Shown one piece after another: positions 7,373-13,696 of a stretch of DNA of 23,000 bases. The DNA comes from J084 sp964471405. GTDB taxonomy: Bacteria > Pseudomonadota > Alphaproteobacteria > Sphingomonadales > Rhodothalassiaceae. Under the pieces are notes generated by a model. That model worked only from the letters and a program-made list of their open reading frames with translations. It was not told the DNA's origin and did not search any database. Every line of letters starts with the position of its first letter. Position 1 is the first letter of the stretch. Position numbers and translations under genes: made by a program. Location: assembly GCA_964471405.1 (NCBI GenBank), contig CAYYGH010000046.1, forward strand, positions 1 to 23,000, in the 5' to 3' direction.

Positions 7373-7383
7373 CCATGACTTCA
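7369..7383 (+). promoter_or_regulatory. Candidate CtrA box upstream of fliX
   Basis: TTAACCATGACTTCA is TTAA-N7-TTCA, seven of eight matches to the CtrA consensus TTAA-N7-TTAA. Its left half, TTAACCAT, equals the CtrA half-site motif described in Caulobacter. It lies 71 bases before the fliX ATG. In Caulobacter, CtrA activates early (class II) flagellar genes, and fliX belongs to that regulon, so position and neighbour agree. Confidence 0.5.
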
Positions 7384-7454
7384 GCAGGAGCGTGCTTTCC
7401 GAAAGAATGGGGGTGATCCTTGTCTGGGCCCGTTTGGCGGCCTATCTTTGGGAC

Positions 7455-7901
7455 ATGAAGATCACGGGGCCGATCAAGCCGGGTGCCGCAACTGGCACGA
7501 AGAAGACCCAGCGCAAGCGAGGGTCCGAAGGAGGGGCCTTCGCGCGGGCGCTGGAGGGGGCGGAGCAGTCGCCGAAGGAAACCCGGTCGGTGGCGGCGAC
7601 GGGGCCGGTGGCGGCGATCGATGCGCTGCTTGCCCTGCAGGGAGTTGCGGATGAAGGAGGCGAAGCCCGCCGCCAGGCGGTTGCGCGCGGTCACCAGCTG
7701 CTCGATCTTCTGGAGGAAGTGCGGCGGGGGATCCTGCTGGGTGTGCTCTCACAGGCCACCTTGCAGCGACTCGCCGAGCTCGCCCGGGACCGCAAGGGCC
7801 GTTTCACCGATCCCCGGCTGGAGGAGATCCTGGCCGAAATCGAGCTGCGCGCCGAGGTGGAGCTCGCCAAGCTGGAGCGTGCCCTGGGAGACGACGGCTG
7901 A
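7455..7901 (+). CDS. fliX: FliX, flagellar assembly trans-acting regulator
   Basis: A 148-residue protein starting MKITGP, with a low-complexity linker and a conserved C-terminal helical part: AAIDALLALQ (about 55-64), a long helix through LLDLLEEVRRGILLGVLSQATLQRLAELA, and the terminal DPRLEEILAEIELRAEVELAKLE. This is the FliX pattern. In Caulobacter, FliX couples early flagellum assembly to the activator FlbD and so to class III/IV flagellar genes. No ribosome site is evident before the ATG at 7455; an in-frame ATG at 7407 is possible, but MKITGP is the usual family start. No other flagellar gene is in the window. dksA follows with its own promoter. Confidence 0.87.
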   Translation: MKITGPIKPGAATGTKKTQRKRGSEGGAFARALEGAEQSPKETRSVAATGPVAAIDALLALQGVADEGGEARRQAVARGHQLLDLLEEVRRGILLGVLSQATLQRLAELARDRKGRFTDPRLEEILAEIELRAEVELAKLERALGDDG

Positions 7902-7917
7902 TCGGGCCGCCGTTTTT
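7894..7917 (+). terminator. Probable intrinsic terminator of fliX
   Basis: ACGGC (7894-7898) pairs with GCCGT (7909-7913) and five T residues follow (7913-7917). The hairpin overlaps the fliX stop codon. The stem is short, so strength is uncertain, but the T-run in GC-rich DNA supports the call. Confidence 0.45.
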
Positions 7918-7969
7918 GCCGAGGATACAGCACCGCTCGGGTGATCATTTCTGATCGGAATTTCCCCGC

Positions 7970-7998
7970 TTGCCCCGCTCATCTCGAATCATTATAAA
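7970..7998 (+). promoter_or_regulatory. Probable sigma-70 type promoter of dksA
   Basis: TTGCCC (7970-7975) and TATAAA (7993-7998) are separated by exactly 17 bases, just downstream of fliX. This is the clearest -10 element in the window. It implies a leader of about 95 bases before the dksA ATG. A GAATC (GANTC, CcrM methylation) site at 7986-7990 lies in the spacer, so methylation could affect the promoter. Confidence 0.55.
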
Positions 7999-8100
7999 GC
8001 GCCTCGCCAAGGGCTGCGCAATAAAATTGCAAGAACAGAACGCGGCGCGGCCCGAGGTGCGTGTGTGGGCTGCAGTGTTGTCTGGGGAGTCGTACGAGGC

Positions 8101-8523
8101 ATGTCGGAACGGATCGAGCTGCCACCCGATTATCGTCCTTCTCCCGATGAAGAGTTCATGAATCCCCGCCAAAGGGAATATTTCCGACGCAAGTTGCTCG
8201 CCTGGAAGGAGGAGATCCTCAAGGAGGCGCGCGAGACGCTCAAGCATCTGCAGGAAGCCAATCTGCGTGAACCCGATCTCACTGATCGTGCCAGTTCCGA
8301 GACCGATTGGGCGATTCATCTGCGCGCGCGTGATCGCCAGCGCAAGCTGATCGCCAAGATCGACGCGGCCTTGCGGCGGATCGAGACGGGGGAATACGGC
8401 TACTGCGAGGTCACGGGAGAGCCCATCAGCCTGCAGCGCCTGGATGCGCGTCCGATCGCGACCATGACGGTCGAGGCCCAGGAGCTGCATGAAAAAATGG
8501 AAAAGGTCTATCGCGACGATTAG
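8101..8523 (+). CDS. dksA: RNA polymerase-binding regulator DksA
   Basis: A 140-residue DksA that binds in the secondary channel of RNA polymerase and acts with ppGpp on rRNA and amino-acid promoters. The coiled-coil tip has D59-x2-D62-x-A64 (DLTDRA), the functional D-x2-D-x-A motif. The C-terminal zinc-finger region keeps only C102. The other three ligand positions are T105, T123 and A126 (YCEVTGEPISLQRLDARP and TMTVEA), so zinc binding as in E. coli is impossible. This single-cysteine form is typical of alphaproteobacteria such as Rhodobacter. I chose the ATG at 8101; an in-frame GTG at 8065 would add twelve unlikely residues. The ribosome site is weak. Confidence 0.92.
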   Translation: MSERIELPPDYRPSPDEEFMNPRQREYFRRKLLAWKEEILKEARETLKHLQEANLREPDLTDRASSETDWAIHLRARDRQRKLIAKIDAALRRIETGEYGYCEVTGEPISLQRLDARPIATMTVEAQELHEKMEKVYRDD

Positions 8524-8735
8524 AGCTCGCCCTCACGGGCCGTCAGCTGCACCTGCCGGCGAGGGGGCAGGCGCGCACCCCAAACCGGCCTTGCCCTTCC
8601 TGCTTCGGGTAGGTGGCGGAGGAGGAGCCCTTCACCGCGGGCGCGTCCCGCGCCTTCAGCCTCCTTCACCGCTTGCCGCTATCTCTTGCGATGGCAAGCC
8701 ATGCCGGCGTTGCAATGGAAAGGCGGGTGGTGCGC

Positions 8736-8942
8736 CTATGCCTTTCCCTTGCCGAACAGGCGATCGATTTCCGCCGCATGGCGGGTCTTCGATTCGAGGA
8801 CGGTGCGGGTGCGCGCAATCTCGCGTTCCAGCCGGCGGATGCGGTGCTCCAGTTCGTCGCGCGAGAGCTCTTCCAGCGCTTCGCGTTCCAGTGCATCCAG
8901 CGGCGCGTCGGCGGCCTTTTTCGGCAGATCATCCCAGTCCAT
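8736..8942 (-). CDS. DUF1192 family protein
   Basis: A 68-residue protein starting MDWDDLPKK, the usual N-terminus of the alphaproteobacterial DUF1192 family. It continues as one predicted coiled coil (about 25-60, LSRDELEHRIRRLEREIARTRTVLE). No function is known for the family. The ATG at 8942 has GGGAG 8 bases upstream. It begins 22 bases after the stop of the M48 protease gene on the same strand, so the two are probably co-transcribed. Confidence 0.75.
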   Translation of the reverse strand: MDWDDLPKKAADAPLDALEREALEELSRDELEHRIRRLEREIARTRTVLESKTRHAAEIDRLFGKGKA

Positions 8943-8964
8943 GGGCCTCGCTCCCGGTGCTCCG

Positions 8965-10362
8965 TCACTCCTGCTTTGGGGCCGTCTCATCGTCTGCTTC
9001 GGGGCCTTCCTTCGCCTTCACGGTCTCCGGCCGATCGCTCCATTTGCCGAGCGCGGCAAGCAGCGCGCGGTTCTCCGCCTTCCAGCGCATCGCCATCTCG
9101 ACCCGCGCGCGCCCCGACGGGTGGTCGTAGAAGATGAATTCCTCGATCGGGCCCGGGTCGATCTTGCGATAGGTCGCAAGCTTCATCGCGATCGAGGCGA
9201 AGCCGTCCGGCTCGTGGGCGGCATTCAGCCCGAAGATGTCAGCTTCCGCTTCCGCCGTGCGCGAGAGCGTGTTGGTGACCGGCGTCATCACGAAGAAGAA
9301 CACGGCAACCAGCGCCGAGAACAGCGGGAAGCCCGCCGGATCGGCGATGTCGCGTACGCCCCAGGCGGCGCCGTGGCGGGCGTGCAGATACGTGAATCCC
9401 CAGCGCACGAAGGCAAATCCCGCAGCAATCAGGATGACGAAGGCCGTCAGGAACTTCCAGGCGTGGTTGAGGACGTAATGGCCCATTTCATGGCCCATGA
9501 CCGCCCGGATCTCGGCCGGCGTGCCCCGGTTCAGCAGGTTGTCATTCAGGGCGATGCGCATGGTCCCGAAGAGGCCTGCGACGTTCGCCGAAATCCGCGT
9601 CGTCTGGCGCGAGGCATCCACGACATAGACCTGATCGGCCGGGATGCCGTTGGCGCGCGCCATGGAAAGGATGTCTTCCTTGAGCGGTCCCTCATCCAGC
9701 GGCGTGTAGCTGTTGAACAGCGGCTCGATGAAGACCGGGGAAATGAACAGCGCGAAGGCGACAAGGACAACGCTCGCGCCGGCTCCCCACAGGTGCCAGG
9801 TCTCGCGCGCGCGGCGGATGATCGCGTAGATGACGGTGACGAAGACCGCGAGCATGACGCTGCCCACCGCCAGCGCGATCAGCCGCTCGCCGAACCAGGG
9901 GCCGAAGCTCTGGGTCGCAAGGCCGTACTGATGCTCGCGGATGAAGCCGGTGTAGATCGTCCAGGGCAGTCCCAGCAGGAAGACGGCGATGCTGTAGCAG
10001 ACGGCATAGACGCCGGCCGCGAGATTGGGCCGCGCGCCCGTCACCTTCTCGGCCCAGTTCCGCAGTCTGGCCGACCAGCGGCGGGCAAGCAGCAGCCAGG
10101 CGATCGCAAGCGTGATCAGAAGATCCCAGAGCTGGATCCAGTAGCCACCCTCGAAATAGGCGTCCGAGCGCGCCTTCTCTTCCGGCGACAGGCGGGCCAG
10201 ATAGGCCTGGACCGCCTTGTCCACGTCAAACGCCCCCTGGTGGGGATCACCGGCTGCGACCGCCGGTCCTCCGGACAGGAAGATGAGCATCATCACGATG
10301 GTGACCGCCGCCATGACCGGTATCACGAGATGGCGGAAATCCGGCTGTTTTCCTGGTCTCAA
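8965..10362 (-). CDS. Ste24-like M48 family membrane zinc metalloprotease
   Basis: A 465-residue integral membrane protease of the CAAX prenyl protease 1 (Ste24/HtpX-related) type. Zinc ligands are in HEMGH (291-295), with the third ligand E371 in EAEAD; E292 is the catalytic base. Several membrane helices lie before and after the HExxH motif (about 12-30, 80-93, 115-135, 160-182, 195-212, 303-323, 345-362), as in eukaryotic Ste24. Bacteria lack prenylated CAAX substrates, so it probably acts in membrane-protein quality control. I propose a TTG start at 10360-10362 because GGAAGGAG lies 8 bases upstream. The next ATG (10314) has no ribosome site and would begin inside the first hydrophobic segment. 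Confidence 0.85.
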   Translation of the reverse strand: MRPGKQPDFRHLVIPVMAAVTIVMMLIFLSGGPAVAAGDPHQGAFDVDKAVQAYLARLSPEEKARSDAYFEGGYWIQLWDLLITLAIAWLLLARRWSARLRNWAEKVTGARPNLAAGVYAVCYSIAVFLLGLPWTIYTGFIREHQYGLATQSFGPWFGERLIALAVGSVMLAVFVTVIYAIIRRARETWHLWGAGASVVLVAFALFISPVFIEPLFNSYTPLDEGPLKEDILSMARANGIPADQVYVVDASRQTTRISANVAGLFGTMRIALNDNLLNRGTPAEIRAVMGHEMGHYVLNHAWKFLTAFVILIAAGFAFVRWGFTYLHARHGAAWGVRDIADPAGFPLFSALVAVFFFVMTPVTNTLSRTAEAEADIFGLNAAHEPDGFASIAMKLATYRKIDPGPIEEFIFYDHPSGRARVEMAMRWKAENRALLAALGKWSDRPETVKAKEGPEADDETAPKQE

Positions 10363-10437
10363 AGGTCCGGCTCCTTCCCATGACACCGGCGGAATGATTC
10401 CCGCCGGGCTTGCATGGGACCAGCCTAGACGCCAATC

Positions 10438-10447
10438 TTGTGCACAA
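10438..10447. promoter_or_regulatory. Perfect 10-base palindrome before the quinone oxidoreductase
   Basis: TTGTGCACAA is a perfect palindrome 21 bases before the ATG at 10469, in the 106-base region between two divergent genes. The position suits a repressor operator, but no regulator gene is adjacent. Confidence 0.3.
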
Positions 10448-10468
10448 TCAACAGGGAGGAAACGGCCG

Positions 10469-11491
10469 ATGCGCATGAAAGCGATCGCGATCCGCGAGCC
10501 GGGCGGGCCGGAGGTGCTGGTGCCTGTCGAGCGGCCAGTGCCCGAGCCCGGGCCCGGCGAGCTGCTCATCAGAGTGGCTGCGGCCGGGGTCAACCGGCCG
10601 GACGTCTTCCAGCGCATGGGGATGTATCCGCCGCCACCGGGTGCGAGCGAGCTGCCGGGCCTGGAAGTCTCCGGCATCGTCGAGGCCGTAGGGGAGGGAG
10701 TGACCCGTTTCCGCTCGGGCGATGCAGTGGTCGCGCTGCTGGCCGGCGGCGGCTATGCGGAATATGCGGTGGCGCCCGAGGCGACGACCCTTCCCGCGCC
10801 GCAGGGGATTCCGCTCGTCGATGCCGCGGGCCTGCCCGAGACCGTCTTTACCGTCTGGTCCAACGTCTTCGAGCGCGCGTATCTGGACCGCGGGGAATGG
10901 CTGCTGGTCCATGGCGGCGCCTCGGGTATCGGCACGACTGCCATCCAGCTCGCGAAGGCCTTCGATGCGCATGTGATCGTGACCGCGGGCAGCGACGAGA
11001 AATGCCGGTTCTGCCTGGAGCTCGGGGCGGACGCCGCCATCAACTACCGCACGGAGGATTTCGTGGAGCGGGTCAAGGCCATCACCGGCGGGCGCGGTGT
11101 CGATGTCGTGCTCGACATGGTCGGCGGCGATTACGTCCCCCGCAATATCGCCGTGCTGGCCGAGGGCGGCCGGCATGTCTCCATCGCCTTCCTGAAGGGG
11201 CCGAAGGTGGAGCTCAACATGCTGCCCGTGATGCTGAAGAGGCTGACGCTGACGGGCTCGACCCTGCGGTCCCGCCCGCTCGCCTTCAAGGCGGCGCTGG
11301 CCGAGGAGGTGGAACGCCATGTCTGGCCGCTTCTTGCGGATGGCCGCTTCCGGCCCGTCATCGATTCGCGGCTGCCGCTGGAGCAGGCGGCGCACGCCCA
11401 TCGCCGCATGGAGCAGAGCGCCCATATCGGCAAGATCCTGCTGGTGACGGCGTTCGGCAGGGCATTGGCGGAACCGGAGGGCGGCAGCTGA
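10469..11491 (+). CDS. NAD(P)H:quinone oxidoreductase, PIG3/zeta-crystallin type (MDR superfamily)
   Basis: A 340-residue zinc-free medium-chain reductase. The N-terminal GroES-like domain covers about 1-125. The nucleotide-binding loop is HGGASGIGTTAIQLAKA (about 149-165) in the Rossmann domain, and the C-terminal lid includes KGPKVELNMLPVMLKRLTLTGSTLR. The PETVFTVWSNVF segment and the overall motif order are those of the human PIG3 (TP53I3)-like branch, which reduces ortho-quinones with NADPH. No structural-zinc cysteine cluster is present. The ATG at 10469 has GGAGG 9 bases upstream; a second ATG lies two codons on. It is monocistronic, with a long gap downstream. Confidence 0.88.
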   Translation: MRMKAIAIREPGGPEVLVPVERPVPEPGPGELLIRVAAAGVNRPDVFQRMGMYPPPPGASELPGLEVSGIVEAVGEGVTRFRSGDAVVALLAGGGYAEYAVAPEATTLPAPQGIPLVDAAGLPETVFTVWSNVFERAYLDRGEWLLVHGGASGIGTTAIQLAKAFDAHVIVTAGSDEKCRFCLELGADAAINYRTEDFVERVKAITGGRGVDVVLDMVGGDYVPRNIAVLAEGGRHVSIAFLKGPKVELNMLPVMLKRLTLTGSTLRSRPLAFKAALAEEVERHVWPLLADGRFRPVIDSRLPLEQAAHAHRRMEQSAHIGKILLVTAFGRALAEPEGGS

Positions 11492-11553
11492 ATGTCGGCT
11501 TGCCGTGTTTATGGGCGGCTGGTCGCGGGATACCGGTGAATGGGGGTCAGGGG

Positions 11554-11583
11554 TTGACAGGGCCTTGATGGTCAAAATACAAA
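11554..11583 (+). promoter_or_regulatory. Likely promoter for the exporter operon
   Basis: TTGACA (11554-11559), a perfect -35 box, is followed after 18 bases by TACAAA (11578-11583). The downstream bases are AT-rich. The first exporter gene starts at 11875, so the transcript would carry a leader of about 285 bases. Confidence 0.45.
11565..11575. promoter_or_regulatory. Dyad TTGATGGTCAA within the promoter spacer
   Basis: TTGA and TCAA arms flank three bases, lying between the -35 and -10 boxes. The position would let a bound protein block RNA polymerase. It resembles but does not match an Fnr box (TTGAT-N4-ATCAA), because the spacing is wrong. Confidence 0.28.
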
Positions 11584-11585
11584 TT

Positions 11586-11602
11586 ACTTTGTGATGCAAA
11601 GT
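11586..11602. promoter_or_regulatory. Dyad ACTTTG-N5-CAAAGT just after the promoter
   Basis: Exact 6-base inverted arms (11586-11591 and 11597-11602) around TGATG lie at the expected transcription start. This is a good candidate operator for a dimeric repressor of the exporter operon. No regulator gene lies next to it. Confidence 0.4.
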
Positions 11603-11655
11603 TAATAGATGACGGCTCCGGGGATGACGGCTTTGGAGACGACAGGGAGAAAGCG

Positions 11656-11757
11656 ATGCAGGATAACGGGACTGCGCAGCATGAAACGGAAGGCAGGGGT
11701 GTGTTCTTCGAACGCAAAGCCATGAGGAAGGCGGGCCCGGGAAACGGAAGAGCGTAA
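11656..11757 (+). CDS. Possible 33-codon leader ORF
   Basis: An ATG at 11656 with GGGAG 6 bases upstream opens a 33-residue frame (MQDNGTAQHETEG onwards, basic at the C-terminus) ending in TAA at 11755-11757. It lies inside the long leader of the exporter operon. It resembles nothing I recognise and is too short to judge by composition. It may be a leader peptide, a small protein, or chance. Apart from this ORF, the promoter and the dyads, the stretch 11492-11874 shows only a 10-base direct repeat (GATGACGGCT at 11608 and 11623). Confidence 0.25.
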   Translation: MQDNGTAQHETEGRGVFFERKAMRKAGPGNGRA

Positions 11758-11874
11758 CGTCGGGCTGTGAAGGGGTCTTGCGATGGTCAGGACATCCGGC
11801 GATAATGAGTACAAACAAGCGGCACGGGTGGGACCTGTGTCCGACATAACCATGTGACGACAGCGAGAACATGC

Positions 11875-12948
11875 ATGGCGGACAAGAAGACTCTCCTTGA
11901 GAGCCTGCGGATAGACGAGGGCGCGCGAGACGCCGGCGAGGTGGGCACGAGCGCGTCGCGTTCCGGATGGCTCGTTCTGGTGGCAGCCGTAATTGCCCTG
12001 ATGATCGGGGCGGCGGCCGGATGGTTTGCGGCGGGCAGGTTCGCCGCGGCGCCGTCGGCGGAGCGGTCAGGCACGGCCGAGCCTGCGCCCGCCACCGCAA
12101 GCGCGCCGGCGGCATCGACGGCCGCTTCCGGTGACGTGGCGGAAGCACCCTCATCTCCGTCTTCCGGTCCGGCGCCGATCCTCAACGCCTCGGGCTATGT
12201 CGTCGCCCGGCGGATGGCGACGGTCTCCGCCGAGATCACGGGAAGGCTCGTCGACATTCTGGTCGAGGAAGGCCAGGAGGTGGCGGAAGGCGAGGTGGTC
12301 GCGCATCTCGACGACACGCTGGCGCGCACGGCGCTGCGACTGGCGGAGGCGCAGGCCGCGGCGGCGCGCGCCCGCGTGGACGCGCTCGAGGCCCAGCTGG
12401 GCGAGGCGCGGCGCGATCTCGCCCGCAAGAAGGCGCTCAATGCCCAGGGCTTTGCGCCGGAGGCCGATGTCACCCGCGCGGAGGCCGAGGCCCAGCGCCT
12501 GGAAGGCGAGCTTGCGGCCGCCCGCGCGCAGGTCGATGTCGCCGAGGAGCAGGTCGCGGATGCCCGCGAGCGGGTGGACAAGCATGTGATCCGCGCGCCG
12601 TTTGCCGGTGTCGTCGTCAACAAGGCGGCCCAGCCGGGCGAGATCGTCTCGCCGGTGTCCGCCGGCGGCGGCTTCACCCGCACCGGCATCTGCACCATCG
12701 TGGATATGGCCAGTCTCGAGGTCGAGGTGGATGTCGCCGAAAGCTACATCGCCCGTATCAGACCGGGCATGCGCGCCGAGGCGCGTCTCGACGCCTATCC
12801 GGACTGGGCGATCCCGGCGCATGTGATCGCGGTGATCCCCACCGCGGACCGCTCGAAGGCGACGGTGAAGGTGCGCGTGGGGCTGGATGAGCGCGATGCG
12901 CGGATCCTGCCTGAGATGGGCGTCAACGTCGCCTTCTACGAGGGTTGA
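11875..12948 (+). CDS. HlyD/MacA-type periplasmic adaptor (membrane-fusion protein)
   Basis: A 357-residue adaptor anchored by one N-terminal membrane helix (about 30-50), followed by an Ala/Pro/Ser-rich linker (55-100). The lipoyl half-motif SGYVVARRMATVSAEITGRL begins near 106. A long alpha-helical hairpin rich in Ala, Arg and Glu follows (about 148-243), then the second lipoyl half (IRAPFAGVVVNK) and the beta-barrel domain (LEVEVDVAESYIARI). It would bridge the inner-membrane permeases and an outer-membrane TolC-like channel. It is the first gene of a four-gene exporter operon. The ATG at 11875 has only a weak ribosome site (GCGAGA). Confidence 0.85.
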   Translation: MADKKTLLESLRIDEGARDAGEVGTSASRSGWLVLVAAVIALMIGAAAGWFAAGRFAAAPSAERSGTAEPAPATASAPAASTAASGDVAEAPSSPSSGPAPILNASGYVVARRMATVSAEITGRLVDILVEEGQEVAEGEVVAHLDDTLARTALRLAEAQAAAARARVDALEAQLGEARRDLARKKALNAQGFAPEADVTRAEAEAQRLEGELAAARAQVDVAEEQVADARERVDKHVIRAPFAGVVVNKAAQPGEIVSPVSAGGGFTRTGICTIVDMASLEVEVDVAESYIARIRPGMRAEARLDAYPDWAIPAHVIAVIPTADRSKATVKVRVGLDERDARILPEMGVNVAFYEG

Positions 12949-13006
12949 GAACGGACAGCGCGACCGGTCCACGGTTCCGGCGCATGGCGAGGAGAGGACG
13001 GCAGGC

Positions 13007-13696
13007 ATGACGGCGATCGCCGAGCTTAGGAAGATCTCTAAGGTCTACCGCAAGGGCCCCCAGGCCATCACGATCTTCAAGGACCTCGACATGGAGATCG
13101 AGGAGGGGACCTTCGTCGCCATCATGGGGCCTTCCGGCTCGGGCAAGACGACGCTGCTCAATCTGCTCGGCGGCATCGACCGGCCGAGCGCGGGCGAGAT
13201 CATCATCGCCGGCCAGAACATCGCGGCGCTTTCCGAGGGCCGGCTTGCGCGCTGGCGGGCCGCCAACATCGGCTTCATCTTCCAGTTCTACAATCTGATG
13301 CCGGTGCTTTCGGCCGCCGAGAACGTCGAACTGCCGCTGCTGCTGACGAAGCTGTCGCGAGCCGAGCGCCGCAAGCGGGTCATGGCCGCGCTGGAGCTCG
13401 TCGGCATCGCGGATCGGGCGAAACACACGCCGGACGAGCTTTCCGGCGGCCAGCAGCAGCGCGTGGCCATCGCGCGCGCCATCGTCTCGGATCCGAAGCT
13501 GCTGCTCGCCGACGAGCCGACCGGCGATCTCGATCGCGCGACGGCCCAGGAGATCCTCGAAATCCTCCAGATGCTGAACCGCGACTTCGGCAAGACCATC
13601 GTCATGGTCACCCATGACCCGGAGGCCGCGCGCTTCGCGGGCCGCGTGCTGCATCTGGACAAGGGCGTGTTCGTGGAGGCGGAGCTCGCTTCATGA
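13007..13696 (+). CDS. ABC transporter ATP-binding protein, MacB/LolD family
   Basis: A 229-residue ATPase with Walker A GPSGSGKTT (41-49), Q-loop Q93 (FIFQFYNLMP), signature LSGGQ (145-149), Walker B LLLADEPTGDLD (165-176) and H203. ADEPTGDLD and the FQFYNL Q-loop are typical of the MacB/LolD/FtsE branch, which pairs with FtsX-like permeases and works by mechanotransmission rather than moving substrate through the membrane. It begins 58 bases after the adaptor stop, and its stop overlaps the first permease start (ATGA). The ATG at 13007 follows GGAGAGGACGGCAGG. Confidence 0.92.
   Translation: MTAIAELRKISKVYRKGPQAITIFKDLDMEIEEGTFVAIMGPSGSGKTTLLNLLGGIDRPSAGEIIIAGQNIAALSEGRLARWRAANIGFIFQFYNLMPVLSAAENVELPLLLTKLSRAERRKRVMAALELVGIADRAKHTPDELSGGQQQRVAIARAIVSDPKLLLADEPTGDLDRATAQEILEILQMLNRDFGKTIVMVTHDPEAARFAGRVLHLDKGVFVEAELAS

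Noticed and set aside
7421..7455. Sigma-54 promoter immediately before fliX
   Set aside because: No TGGC-N8-TTGC pattern with correct spacing could be found, and the CtrA box gives a better explanation.
8526..8563. Terminator after dksA (CTCGCC with GGCGAG)
   Set aside because: The loop is 26 bases and no T-run follows, so it is too weak to list as a feature.
8686..10383. A 565-codon plus-strand frame opposite the Ste24-like protease
   Set aside because: The product is His, Arg and Asp-rich without domains, and the opposite strand carries HExxH and clear membrane helices.
11565..11575. Fnr binding site
   Set aside because: TTGATGGTCAA lacks the TTGAT-N4-ATCAA spacing. TTGATCAG at about 2874 is inside a coding region and also lacks the second half-site.
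10448..12154. A 568-codon minus-strand frame spanning the reductase and the exporter leader
   Set aside because: It crosses a real gene and an intergenic region with no change in character and matches no family, so it is a chance open frame.
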